The notes below the pieces were generated by a model. The model was not told where the DNA came from. It searched no databases and worked only from the letters and a program-made list of their open reading frames with translations. A DNA stretch of 39,933 bases from Samsonia erythrinae (GTDB taxonomy: Bacteria > Pseudomonadota > Gammaproteobacteria > Enterobacterales > Enterobacteriaceae), in NCBI RefSeq assembly GCF_004342665.1, contig NZ_SMBY01000017.1, forward strand, positions 1-39,933. The letters run 5' to 3'. Positions within the stretch are counted from its first letter, which is position 1, and each line of letters begins with the position of its first letter. Both the position numbers and the translations under genes were made by a program. Shown piece by piece: positions 1 to 8,669 of this stretch.

Positions 1-60
1 CGGCTGGCGATGAGCCGTTTTATTATCGAGTTCGGTGACCGCCTGAGCGCTCACCTTTAA
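1..60 (+). CDS. Transposase, C-terminal 19 residues only (partial)
   Basis: This open frame enters from the left edge and stops at TAA 58-60. Only 19 residues are visible, too few for a domain call. The tail is like that of IS256-family (Mutator-type) DDE transposases, and the inverted-repeat-like sequence right after the stop supports this. Whether the rest of the gene is intact cannot be seen. Confidence 0.45.
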   Translation, partial: RLAMSRFIIEFGDRLSAHL

Positions 61-95
61 TACAGTGGCAATTACACAGAATTACGGACAGGCTC
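1..95 (+). mobile_element. Right end of an IS256-like insertion sequence (partial)
   Basis: The first 60 bases are an open frame ending in TAA that encodes a short C-terminal peptide (RLAMSRFIIEFGDRLSAHL), of the kind that ends Mutator/IS256-type transposases. After the stop, bases 70-95 read outward as a terminal-repeat-like sequence; its reverse complement starts GAGCCTGTCCGTAATTCTGT, resembling IS256-family ends. The element continues off the left edge of the window. Family assignment is from memory of IS256 ends and was not searched. Confidence 0.55.
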
Positions 96-1916
96 TTAAA
101 ATCTATACTTCTTAAGAAGATCTTTATGACGTTCGACTTCTTTTGAATACCATTTGAGACTCCATGACCAGCCATCCTCTCTGGGTTTACAATCCGTGCA
201 TTTATCACAATTTGATTGTTTGAAACTATTACCGAAATCATAGCTGCCAGTACTATCATATAATTGACTTAATAAATTTCCGGTTCCTTGTGCATGTCTG
301 TGCTTTAAGCAGATCAAAAGATGCATGCCACCTAGAGAGTGCATTCTCAATGATTGGGCAAATATTCCTCCGGGACGATAATGAACAAATAAATGCTCAC
401 AATTTTTCATTATATTTGTGGGGTCATAATTAGCAAATCCAATTTTAAGGAATTCATGATGTTCTCCTTGTGGGTCATCAGGATCCATTCCTAGATTTTT
501 GGCCATACTCAAGAAGTATTCTTTTTGCTCTTCAGTTGTAAGATCATAAAAATCTTTTTGACTGTCAAGACTGATAACATGATTCTCTATTTCTGTTAGG
601 GCTTCCTCAAAATCAGGAAAAGTTGAAAGAATCATCTTCCGATGGGGTTGGGTTGCTTTAGGGTTTTGTTTTAGCAAGGTGGCAGTAAGAAAGTATAATT
701 TTTCAATTTTTTCAATATCTTTTGATAATACACAATATGTCATTACTAATAATGACATTCTTTCATACCAATCGTCTAGAAAATCAATTGTTTCCTTCGA
801 ACCCCGTGCTTCATGGATTCCTTTGAATATTAAAATCGACGCATAGATATCAACAAAAAAATCTGCAAGTATGTGATATTGCCCGTTTCTTGTCATCCTA
901 TTACATAACTCAATGATCTTTTGTAGGGATATGCAGCAATCTCTATACATTATTTGAGTTTGATCATTGAAAATATAACGCTCTAAAGATTTTTCTTCAA
1001 AGTGATTGACGGAATGATGGGTCGCATGAAGCTGATCCAACTGAGCCTTAAATTTTGCTTTCCGTGATTTACCAAAAGCAATTAATCTGTGAATCCGGCT
1101 TTTTTGCTCTCTAGCTAATAATATTAAATGTTGGCAAATATAAAAATTTTCTCTGTAAATTTCTCTTTTAATATTAGTATAAGGAGAGATTTGGAATGCT
1201 TGTAAGTAATATAAAACTGCTATAAATCTATCTTTTGCAGGAACTATTGGTGAATGGCTTATTTCGTTAGAGCGTTCAAAAACAGCATCATATTTTCTTT
1301 CAGATAAAAGATTATCCAACTGCTGATGATACGCTTTATATAATGCTTCACCTATATCTTCAATTTTCTTATCGAGAGTTGAAGGGCTAATGATTGGATA
1401 TCTGACAACAGAATCTTTAAGCCCCTTAATGTTCAAGTAATCCCAACAATCTATGGCAGCGTCTAATATTTTATTTGCTGATGCTATGTCTTTTCTGATC
1501 AGTGTATTTTCAATTGGAATATGAACTTGAACTGTATCAGTTTGATCAGATTTTGATGCCTTTTCTCTTAATGTTTCATTGTTTGTTATTGGGAGCCAAA
1601 ATATTTTCTCTGATGTGATCTCTACCACAACTAAAATAACAGGTACTTTAAATTCAAAGTAATATCTCAAACGCTCTGTTTTGAGAGTAAATGATAATAA
1701 GCTATTGTCATGAATAAAGGTTGAGTTCTCTTCACCCTTAATCTGAACTTTGAAAACACTCTCTTTCCCAAGAGCTTTGCCACTACCATCTTTGAGTTCA
1801 ATTTCTCCATCAATACCAAAATCATTTTGATCCTCTTGACTTCGGAAAATCCAATGGCTTGGTAAGTTGTATTCAAAAATACGCCCGGCTTCAGTTCCAA
1901 TCTCTCCTGCGTTCAT
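96..1916 (-). CDS. DUF4365 domain protein with long helical region and Cys-rich C-terminus
   Basis: The protein has 606 residues from the ATG at 1916. I prefer this start to the TTG at 1928 because GAGGGG lies four bases upstream of it. Residues 1-150 match the DUF4365 family, a PD-(D/E)XK nuclease-like fold: DFGIDGEIEL carries the acidic Asp36, VQIKG gives the Q-x-K of the active-site strand (Gln58, Lys60), and Glu5/Glu9 precede them. DUF4365 proteins recur in mobile and defence-associated loci; substrate and partners here are unknown. The remaining ~450 residues look mostly alpha-helical and repeat-like. The C-terminus has Cys and His residues (NCDKCTDCK, CLKHRH) that could bind metal. The gene is distinctly AT-rich against the T6SS genes, stands alone, and its stop codon abuts the IS end at 95, all consistent with horizontal acquisition. 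A nuclease or defence role is inference. Confidence 0.75.
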   Translation of the reverse strand: MNAGEIGTEAGRIFEYNLPSHWIFRSQEDQNDFGIDGEIELKDGSGKALGKESVFKVQIKGEENSTFIHDNSLLSFTLKTERLRYYFEFKVPVILVVVEITSEKIFWLPITNNETLREKASKSDQTDTVQVHIPIENTLIRKDIASANKILDAAIDCWDYLNIKGLKDSVVRYPIISPSTLDKKIEDIGEALYKAYHQQLDNLLSERKYDAVFERSNEISHSPIVPAKDRFIAVLYYLQAFQISPYTNIKREIYRENFYICQHLILLAREQKSRIHRLIAFGKSRKAKFKAQLDQLHATHHSVNHFEEKSLERYIFNDQTQIMYRDCCISLQKIIELCNRMTRNGQYHILADFFVDIYASILIFKGIHEARGSKETIDFLDDWYERMSLLVMTYCVLSKDIEKIEKLYFLTATLLKQNPKATQPHRKMILSTFPDFEEALTEIENHVISLDSQKDFYDLTTEEQKEYFLSMAKNLGMDPDDPQGEHHEFLKIGFANYDPTNIMKNCEHLFVHYRPGGIFAQSLRMHSLGGMHLLICLKHRHAQGTGNLLSQLYDSTGSYDFGNSFKQSNCDKCTDCKPREDGWSWSLKWYSKEVERHKDLLKKYRF

Positions 1917-1951
1917 CAGGCCCCTCAATCTTGTTTTTTTCTTGTGGTCTT

Positions 1952-1979
1952 ATAATACCATGCTCATACAATAAAACAG
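1952..1979 (-). promoter_or_regulatory. Candidate sigma-70 promoter for the DUF4365 gene
   Basis: On the minus strand an extended -10 (TGGTATTAT, 1952-1960) follows a weak -35 (CTGTTT, 1974-1979) with a 16-base spacer. It lies about 35 bases upstream of the ATG. Read by eye only. Confidence 0.4.
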
Positions 1980-2164
1980 TATCTCACCTGTAGCCATTGC
2001 TCTTACCTCCACTAAGACAATGCGGATAGTAGCAATATCAATCCAGTGTTAGGCTCATGCTTCTGTTGGGCACGCCACCTCTAGACACAATCCGCTATTG
2101 TGCGGCGTGTTCAAAAGGAGTTCTCGGCAAGTAATAATCTCCCACTACGAACACAAAAAATCCA

Positions 2165-2187
2165 TTGGGGGTATCTTTGGGGGTATC
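2165..2187. repeat. Tandem direct repeat TTGGGGGTATC x2
   Basis: Two exact copies of TTGGGGGTATC (2165-2175 and 2177-2187) are separated by one T. They sit just beyond the 3' end of the integrase remnant and may be leftover arm-type or attachment-region sequence. The gap 1980-2274 around them contains no convincing gene. Confidence 0.5.
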
Positions 2188-2274
2188 AACAAAGATGAAA
2201 CAGTTAATTTTTATTAGTAATCAATAAAATAGTGTATAGGTATTGTTCCTATTATCACCATTTAAATCAATTGC

Positions 2275-2736
2275 TTACTCCATATCTCCTGTTGTTCCGT
2301 TACTATCGTGGGACAGATTTGGGACACGAACGTAGAAAAAAGCATCAATTTGTCGCGCGTGCTCAGTGAGATGATTGGGTGCCAGATGCGCATAGCGTCG
2401 ACCATTTCGATAGATTCCCCCCCATTTCTTGTAACACTGATATAGGCACTCCGGCCTGTTCCAGCCAGCTTACCCATGTGTGTCCCAGGTCATGGAACCT
2501 AAAATCATCTATCCCTGCCCGTTTTAGCGCAGCTCTCCATGCAATATTGGCGTCGTAGCGCATCTTCCTTACTACAGGGCTTTTCGTGCCGTCTGGCTTC
2601 GTGCAACTTTCCCTTTACACGAAAACCTAATGGTGGTGTGCCCTATTTGCTTTTTCAGCAAACGACATGCAGTGTCGTTTAGCGCGATCCCGATAGCTCT
2701 ATTAGACTGCTATCTTCTGGATTAACGTAAACCGTC
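2275..2736 (-). pseudogene. Tyrosine recombinase (phage/island integrase) C-terminal remnant, frameshifted
   Basis: Three successive minus-strand frames together rebuild the C-terminal catalytic half of a tyrosine integrase. First comes an AIGIALNDTACRLL segment near 2640-2690. The frame at 2363-2563 gives [24 protein letters not shown] and VLQEMGG. After a further shift, ESIEMV then [17 protein letters not shown] runs to TAA at 2275. The family motif H-x-L-R-H-T reads HDLGHT, so the catalytic Arg of that box is replaced by Gly. The final Tyr survives in RRYAHLAP. No N-terminal half is found; the sequence gives way to a plus-strand ABC transporter fragment at about 2737. This is a dead remnant of an island or prophage insertion. 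Confidence 0.8.
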
Positions 2737-3290
2737 TTGCTGTGGTCTATCTCTGGTTCGCTGAATTTTTCTCTGCTCGGTCATGATTGGTCTTTCCCGG
2801 GTTACATGGTCTATGCCGCCTACCTCTCGATTGTGTTGAAAGTGGCGTTGTCGCATTATCTGGGAAAGGTGTTGATTACACTGAATATGCAGCAACAAAA
2901 CGCGGAAGGGGATTTTCGCTTTCTTGACATACAGGTTCGTGAGAATGCGGAGCAGGTCGCTTTCTATCAAGGCGGTGGTCGGGAAGGTGAACGACTTATT
3001 CAGCGTTTTTCTCGTGTTCGTGCCAATGCATTATCGGTCATTTTACACGAGTTCAAGGTGTCGTTCGGCCAGAGCCTCTTTTCTCACTTTCTCTCGCCAT
3101 TGCCGACGTTATTGGCGTTACCGCGACTGCTGTGCGGAGAGATAAGCTTTGGTGATTTGACGCGAATCCAGATGGCCTACGGCTCTCTTGGGGCAACACT
3201 CAGTTATTTCATGCAGGCCTATCAGGGTTTACCCGTAGGCTGGTGCTGACAAAGCGTTTACAGGATTTGGACGAAGCGCTGAACAAAAGC
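2737..3290 (+). pseudogene. YddA/SbmA-like ABC transporter fragment, truncated and frameshifted
   Basis: The reading frame 2737-3249 encodes a membrane-domain segment typical of the YddA branch of SbmA/BacA-like ABC transporters: FPGYMVYAAYL, GKVLITLNMQQQNAEGDFRF, VRENAEQVAFYQGG, and SFGDLTRIQMAYGSLGATLS. It breaks near 3235, and the sequence continues in another frame as RLVLTKRLQDLDEALNKS to about 3290. Both the N-terminal transmembrane part and the whole ATPase domain are missing. The fragment starts exactly where the integrase remnant ends, which suggests the junction deleted the rest. It is not expected to be functional. Confidence 0.75.
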
Positions 3291-4251
3291 GTGTGGACAT
3301 CATCGCCTAAGACGTTTTTTACCGCAGCTCGGTAGCGGCTACGGCAGAAGCCCCCTGCGGCCATGTGTTCAGCGGGCCGCTGGGGCGTGATGTTCACGAC
3401 ATCGAATCATCGCAGGGCGGGGTGATTAAATGTATGCACGGCAGCGAGAGCGGCTCCGCGTGTTCAGCATGGTGGATTAATCATCAGATACCCGAGGTCG
3501 ATTTGTCCTGAGAATATTCCCATGTCGAAGGGGAATATTTTATCGAATATTTTAATCGTAAAGAAGATATATCTATTGCGTAATAACCCGTCTGATATTT
3601 CATTTTTCTTTCCAACACGCCCCAGGGCTTACCGATATTCTGGAAGATTCTGCTGCTAAAGGGATGTTATTTTTTAACCTGATATTGTCTATTAAAAGCT
3701 CGTTTTGCTGCCGGCTTGATGGTTTTCTGCTATTGAATGGGTAAAATTTGTGCTTTTCGGTATAAAATTCATATTTTTTGTATTTTTATGGTGTTAAATT
3801 CTAAATAATTGCATTAAAAACAATCATTTTCATTTTATATAAGGATCTATTACTTAACACTAAAATAGTTTAGTTCCGTTACTTAGTTATTTATTCTGGA
3901 GAAAGCAAAAAAATAGCCGTAGTTAACTTGATAAAATAAAATTAATAGGGTGTTCATAATAATCTATTTTTGTTAGTTCGTTAATTATTTCGTTTTTAAC
4001 GAAATTAAAAGGTAAAAAATATATTCGTACTCATTTGATTGATAAATCAATGTCTTTTCCTGTTGTTATGAGGCGGATTTTGAAAAGGGAATCATTTATC
4101 TTGTTGTTTTTGTTTGGTTTTGTTTTTAGTGGTTCCGCTTAGTTATCAAGCTATATAAGCATTGACCAGGCGTTTATGTTGTGTGTATGATTCAAGTGTG
4201 AACATAAATGTTTTTAAATTTCCTTCTGGGTGCGACTCTATTTTGCACCGA
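3291..4251. other. Long AT-rich non-coding stretch upstream of the T6SS operon
   Basis: No convincing gene is visible. A short open stretch (3359-3511, starting GHVFSGPLGRDVHDIES) looks like decayed coding DNA that I could not assign. From about 3540 the sequence is very AT-rich, the kind of DNA commonly bound by H-NS, and would hold the operon promoter. I found no canonical sigma-54 -24/-12 element here. The nearest are weak: AGG at 4168 with a -12 of GT instead of GC, and GGGTAA-N5-GTGCT near 3739. Confidence 0.5.
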
Positions 4252-4273
4252 AAAACCGTGATCTTACGGTTTT
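4252..4273 (+). terminator. Terminator-like hairpin AAAACCGT/ACGGTTTT
   Basis: A perfect 8-bp stem (4252-4259 with 4266-4273) encloses a 6-base loop, with A-runs before and T-runs within the 3' arm, in the style of a short bidirectional terminator. It lies about 175 bases before tssB. It could end upstream transcription or act in the tssB leader. Confidence 0.4.
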
Positions 4274-4333
4274 AGTATGATGTTTTAGATTCGTTTTAAT
4301 ACGGTTTAAGTTTATTTCATTTCGCTGGTCGAA

Positions 4334-4354
4334 AAACAAATACGTTATTTGTTT
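4334..4354. promoter_or_regulatory. 21-bp palindrome in the tssB upstream region
   Basis: AAACAAATA and TATTTGTTT face each other around a 3-base centre (CGT), a perfect 9-bp dyad about 95 bases before the tssB ATG. It could be an operator for a dimeric regulator or an RNA hairpin. The binding protein is unknown. Confidence 0.45.
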
Positions 4355-4448
4355 GCCGGATTACCGCTGGTTTATGAACCATGTGGGGCTTTGGTAGGAT
4401 TCGACTTTACTTCACCGGGCTTGATTGCCCTTACGTTGGTATAGACAC

Positions 4449-4952
4449 ATGGCAAAAGGTACTGACGGTGCATCAGTCGCACCAAAGGAACGTATTAATA
4501 TCAAATATGTCCCGGCCACGGGGGGGCAGCAAGCGGAAATAGAATTACCGTTGACGCTGATGGTCGTGGGAAATATGAAAGGGCGCGCAGAGGAAACGCC
4601 GATCGAAGAACGTCAGACCGTTTCTATCGATAAGAACAACTTTACCTCTGTAATGAAAGAAGCCAACCTGGAGTTGAATTTCAACGTGCCGAATCGACTT
4701 GATGAAAATAGTCAGGGCGATTTACCTGTGAAGCTCAACATTGGCGGCCTGAATGATTTCTCCCCCGATCGTATTGCTCAACAGGTACCTGAATTACGTA
4801 AACTTCTTGATTTACGTGAGGCCCTGGTCGCACTGAAAGGCCCCCTCGGTAATATTCCCTCATTCCGTAATCGTTTGCAGGATCTATTGTCCAGCGAAGA
4901 GGCCAGAGAACAGCTTTTAAAAGAGCTCGATCTGGTGAAACCCGCCGAATAA
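4449..4952 (+). CDS. tssB: TssB (VipA), T6SS contractile sheath small subunit
   Basis: TssB pairs with TssC to build the contractile sheath that drives the Hcp tube. The protein is 167 residues, the normal size. The family opening SVAPKERINIKYVPATGG, the strand LPLTLMVVGNMKGRAEETP, and the C-terminal block VPELRKLLDLREALVALKGPL all fit VipA closely. I chose ATG 4449 rather than the TTG at 4425 because homologues begin about eight residues before VAPKERINIKY. No good Shine-Dalgarno precedes the ATG, which is odd for a highly expressed sheath protein. It is the first gene of the operon; tssC follows after 32 bases. Confidence 0.95.
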   Translation: MAKGTDGASVAPKERINIKYVPATGGQQAEIELPLTLMVVGNMKGRAEETPIEERQTVSIDKNNFTSVMKEANLELNFNVPNRLDENSQGDLPVKLNIGGLNDFSPDRIAQQVPELRKLLDLREALVALKGPLGNIPSFRNRLQDLLSSEEAREQLLKELDLVKPAE

Positions 4953-4984
4953 TTGATATTTATTGACGCAATAGGGAAACGAAT

Positions 4985-6463
4985 ATGTCAGTAGTTGAAA
5001 AACAGGCCCAGGCTGGGGCTGCCGGTACCTCCGGATCGTTGCTTGATGACATCATGGCACAAGCGCGTATCACCCCGGTTGATGAAGGGTACAGCGTTGC
5101 CAAACAGGGTATTGCCGCGTTGGTTGCGAATATTCTGGATAGTGGTAATGCGGCCGAGCCCGTCAATAAAGCGCTGGTCGATAGTATGATCGTCGAACTG
5201 GATAAAAAGCTGAGTAAGCAGGTTGACGTCATTCTGCATGCCAAGGAGCTACAGGACCTGGAATCTTCCTGGCGTTCTCTGAAGCTTCTGGTTGATCGCA
5301 CCGATTTCCGTGAAAACATCAAACTGCTGATGTTGCATGCGACAAAAGAAGAGCTGTTGGAAGATTTCGAATTCGCACCTGAAATCACACAGTCTGGTTT
5401 CTATAAACACGTCTATTCCAGCGGTTATGGTCAATTTGGTGGACAGCCTATCGGGGCGGTCATCGGCGATTATGCGCTGACGCAAAGTTCGTCAGACATC
5501 AAACTGATGCAGTATGTCAGCGCCGTTGGCGCCATGGCGCATGCACCGTTCATCTCTTCCGTCGCGCCGACCTTCTTTGGCGTAGACAGCTTTACCGATC
5601 TCCCCTCGATTAAAGATCTGAAATCCGTATTTGAAGGCCCGGCCTACACGAAATGGCGTTCGCTGCGTGAATCGGAAGATGGTCGCTACCTGGGGCTGAC
5701 GGCGCCGCGTTTTCTGGCTCGTCTACCTTATGACCCGGTTGAAAACCCGATTAAAGGTTTCAACTATAAGGAAGACATCAGTTCCGATCATGAACACTAT
5801 CTGTGGGGCAACACCGCCTATCTGATGGGGACGGCGTTGACAGACAGCTTCGCTAAATACCGTTGGTGTCCGAACATCATTGGTCCGCAGAGTGGTGGTG
5901 CGATTACCGATCTGCCCGTGCATGTTTATGAAGCAATGGGGCAGCTTCAGGCTAAGATCCCAACGGAAGTGCTGATCACCGATCGCCGTGAATATGAAAT
6001 GGCTGAAGAGGGCTTTATCACGCTGACGATGCGTAAAGACAGCGATAATGCCGCCTTCTTCTCTGCGAATTCCGTGCAAAAACCGAAGGTGTTCCCGAAC
6101 ACCAAAGAAGGTAAAGAAGCGGAAACCAACTACAAGCTTGGCACGCAGTTGCCGTACATGTTCATCATCAACCGTCTGGCGCACTACATCAAAGTGCTTC
6201 AACGTGAGCAGATTGGCTCATGGAAAGAGCGTCAGGATCTTGAACGCGAGCTGAATACCTGGATTAAACAGTACATTGCCGATCAGGAAAACCCGCCGGC
6301 AGATGTTCGTAGCCGTCGCCCGCTGCGCGCCGCACAAATCAAAGTGCTGGATGTGGAAGGTGAACCAGGCTGGTATCAGGTTTCCATGTCTGTGCGCCCG
6401 CACTTTAAGTACATGGGTGCGAACTTTGAGCTGTCGCTGGTAGGGCGTTTGGATAAGGAATAA
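4985..6463 (+). CDS. tssC: TssC (VipB), T6SS contractile sheath large subunit
   Basis: TssC is the large sheath subunit; with TssB it polymerises around the Hcp tube and is disassembled by ClpV. The protein has 492 residues, full length for the family. Recognisable blocks are LQDLESSWRSLKLLVDRTDF, the central FGVDSFTDLPSIKDL and EGPAYTKWRSLRESEDGRYL, and the C-terminal domain ending PHFKYMGANFELSLVGRLDKE, which closely matches VipB ends. AGGGAA lies just upstream of the ATG at 4985. It is cytoplasmic and translated in tandem with tssB; tssE follows after five bases. Confidence 0.97.
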   Translation: MSVVEKQAQAGAAGTSGSLLDDIMAQARITPVDEGYSVAKQGIAALVANILDSGNAAEPVNKALVDSMIVELDKKLSKQVDVILHAKELQDLESSWRSLKLLVDRTDFRENIKLLMLHATKEELLEDFEFAPEITQSGFYKHVYSSGYGQFGGQPIGAVIGDYALTQSSSDIKLMQYVSAVGAMAHAPFISSVAPTFFGVDSFTDLPSIKDLKSVFEGPAYTKWRSLRESEDGRYLGLTAPRFLARLPYDPVENPIKGFNYKEDISSDHEHYLWGNTAYLMGTALTDSFAKYRWCPNIIGPQSGGAITDLPVHVYEAMGQLQAKIPTEVLITDRREYEMAEEGFITLTMRKDSDNAAFFSANSVQKPKVFPNTKEGKEAETNYKLGTQLPYMFIINRLAHYIKVLQREQIGSWKERQDLERELNTWIKQYIADQENPPADVRSRRPLRAAQIKVLDVEGEPGWYQVSMSVRPHFKYMGANFELSLVGRLDKE

Positions 6464-6468
6464 GGTCT

Positions 6469-6900
6469 ATGCCGTCTCTTTCTGCCTGGGAAAGGGGAAA
6501 TGCGGCTAGCCTGTTCGATCGCATCCGGGGGGAAGGGCAGCGCGCTTCCCCTGAAACGGATGTTGAAGCACTGATCGAGTCCGTTAAGCGTCAGTTGGAC
6601 AACGTGCTCAATACCCGGCCTGGAAATTGTCGTAGCGCGCCTGAGCTGGGCGTCATTGATTTTAATGACGCGACGCAAGGCGGAGCGGATATCCGGGGGA
6701 AAATCCGGGAGGCGATCCGGCAGTGTATTTGTCGCTTTGAACCTCGAATTGTACATGTAGATGTCAGCGCATCGGATTATTTGTCAAATCCAATGGAGAT
6801 GTCGTTTCAGGTCACCGCGCATGTCAGGCTGGAAGATCTGGAACAAGTGACCTCTTTTAATATCCACATGGATAGCCACCGCCATTACAGAATGATCTGA
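6469..6900 (+). CDS. tssE: TssE, T6SS baseplate gp25-like protein
   Basis: TssE is the T4 gp25-like baseplate wedge component that starts sheath polymerisation. The protein is 143 residues with the GPW/gp25 signature: ESVKRQLDNVLNTRPG, then PELGVIDFNDAT, then IRQCICRFEPRIVHVDV. AAGG lies four bases before the ATG at 6469. It is tightly packed between tssC (5 bases) and tssF (2 bases), as expected for stoichiometric baseplate genes. Confidence 0.93.
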   Translation: MPSLSAWERGNAASLFDRIRGEGQRASPETDVEALIESVKRQLDNVLNTRPGNCRSAPELGVIDFNDATQGGADIRGKIREAIRQCICRFEPRIVHVDVSASDYLSNPMEMSFQVTAHVRLEDLEQVTSFNIHMDSHRHYRMI

Positions 6901-6902
6901 TT

Positions 6903-8669
6903 ATGTCACTGGAACATTTTTTCAGGGATGAGCTGACCTATTTACGCCTGCAAGGACGTGAATTTTCCAGGGCGCACCCTGAGCTTACCCGATTTTTGTC
7001 GGAACAAACCACGGATCCAGACGTAGAGCGTCTATTGGAGGGGTTTGCCTTTTTGACGGGAAGCCTGCGGGCGAAGATCGAGGATGAATTTCCTGAACTG
7101 ACACATGGTTTGCTGGGGATGCTCTGGCCTAACTACCTGCGTCCAGTACCGAGCATGACGATTATGCAGTTTTCGGTACTCCCGGGGGCGATAGCTCAAC
7201 CTGCGTTTGTGGCGCGCGGCTGCGAGCTTGACAGCCTGCCGATTGATGATGTCGTGTGCCATTTTCAGACGTGTCACGACGCCTGGATTTATCCGGCGGA
7301 TATCCGCGACATCAAGGTGCAGAGCGGTAACGATCTGTCCACGATCACGCTGGACATGGCGCTGCACGGTCCGCTATCGCTCAATGACCTGCAACTCGAC
7401 AAGCTGCGTTTCTATCTGGGGGGCGATACCTATACGGCCTACGAACTTTATTTCTGGATTGCCAGCAAGCTATCGCACATTGAACTGGAAGTGAACGGTC
7501 AGCGCTTTCGTCAGGATGCCAGCGTGTTGAAAACGGTCGGATTTGAGCGGGAAGATGCGCTGCTACCGTATCCCGGTAATGTGTATTCGGGTTATCGCAT
7601 CTTGCAAGAGTACTTCTGTTTTCCGGAAAGTTTCCTCTTTTTCCAGCTTGCCGGCGCGGTATGGCCGGATTTACCCATGACGGTCACGACGTTTCGTCTT
7701 CATTTCTGTTTTGATCGTCCGCTACCGGCGGAACTGAAGATCCGGCCTGATTCGTTCATGCTCAACTGCGTGCCCGCAATCAATCTCTTCCAGCACGATA
7801 GCGAGCCCATCAACCTCAGCGGACGCCAGACGGACTACCCGCTGAAGGCCAGCTACCGCAACGCCGATAGCTTTGAAATTTTCTCCGTGGATAAGGTCGA
7901 AGGCTGGGTCGAGGGGAATTCAGGACGCTCCCGCGGGATCCCAAGACGGTATCAGCCTTTTGAGAGCTTTCAGCATCAAATCGAGCGTGCGAAGGGAAGG
8001 TTGGCGCTCTATTACCGCATTCGGGTAAGAGAAGCTGTTGACGGCAATGGTTTTGATCACATGCTCTCTTTTGTCCGCGGCGACGAACGTGAAGTGATTG
8101 ATTTGGATGAGTCTATCTCCGTAACGTTGACCTGCACTAACCGATCGCGGGCGGCGCAGTTGCCCGTAGGCGCAATTTGTGTCCCGACGGGGAATTCACC
8201 GTCTTTCGCGACGTTTCGTAATTTGATGCGACCAACGCGACCGTTGCGTCCCGCAATGGATGGCAGCCTGCATTGGACGCTCATTTCCAATCTGTCCTTA
8301 AACTATGTGTCCCTGTTGCGGCGTGATGCGCTGGTGCAAATCCTGCGTACCTATGACTTTCCTGCGCTGCACGATAAACAGGCGGAGCAGGCGTCCCGTA
8401 AGCGGCTGGCGGGGATTGAGTCTATCGAGACGACCCCCATCGACCGTCTGGTTCAGGGCATGCCGGTTCGCGGTTTGAAATCGGTCCTGTCCGTTCGGCA
8501 GTCCGCGTTTTCCAGCGAGGGAGAACTGTATCTGTTTAGTACGGTGCTGGCGCACTTTTTTTCACTGTATGCCAGCGTCAACGCTTTCCACCTGTTGGAA
8601 GTCGTTAACGTTGATAACAAGGAGCGCTACCGATGGCCGGTACAGATAGGTCAACACTCAATGATGTAA
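6903..8669 (+). CDS. tssF: TssF (VasA), T6SS baseplate protein
   Basis: TssF is the large baseplate wedge protein and forms a TssF2-TssG complex with TssE and TssK. The protein has 588 residues, the usual length. The opening FFRDELTYLRLQGREFSRAHP, followed by DPDVERLLEGFAFLTGSLRAKIEDEFPELT and WPNYLRPVPSMTI, is the standard TssF N-terminal block. The 3' end overlaps tssG by 37 bases, so the two are probably translationally coupled. It is cytoplasmic, docking on the membrane complex. Confidence 0.96.
   Translation: MSLEHFFRDELTYLRLQGREFSRAHPELTRFLSEQTTDPDVERLLEGFAFLTGSLRAKIEDEFPELTHGLLGMLWPNYLRPVPSMTIMQFSVLPGAIAQPAFVARGCELDSLPIDDVVCHFQTCHDAWIYPADIRDIKVQSGNDLSTITLDMALHGPLSLNDLQLDKLRFYLGGDTYTAYELYFWIASKLSHIELEVNGQRFRQDASVLKTVGFEREDALLPYPGNVYSGYRILQEYFCFPESFLFFQLAGAVWPDLPMTVTTFRLHFCFDRPLPAELKIRPDSFMLNCVPAINLFQHDSEPINLSGRQTDYPLKASYRNADSFEIFSVDKVEGWVEGNSGRSRGIPRRYQPFESFQHQIERAKGRLALYYRIRVREAVDGNGFDHMLSFVRGDEREVIDLDESISVTLTCTNRSRAAQLPVGAICVPTGNSPSFATFRNLMRPTRPLRPAMDGSLHWTLISNLSLNYVSLLRRDALVQILRTYDFPALHDKQAEQASRKRLAGIESIETTPIDRLVQGMPVRGLKSVLSVRQSAFSSEGELYLFSTVLAHFFSLYASVNAFHLLEVVNVDNKERYRWPVQIGQHSMM

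Noticed and set aside
3209-3397. 62-residue minus-strand frame across the transporter fragment end
   Set aside because: No ribosome site, no family, and it spans the decayed junction.
3739-3754. GGGTAA-N5-GTGCT as a sigma-54 promoter for the T6SS operon
   Set aside because: Only the GG/GC spacing fits; most other consensus positions fail and it lies about 700 bases before tssB.
4167-4182. AGGCGT-N5-TTGT as a sigma-54 promoter for tssB
   Set aside because: The essential -12 GC is GT and the -24 element is poor.
5723-6202. 159-residue open frame on the minus strand inside tssC
   Set aside because: Shadow of a strongly conserved gene; no start signal and no recognisable domain.
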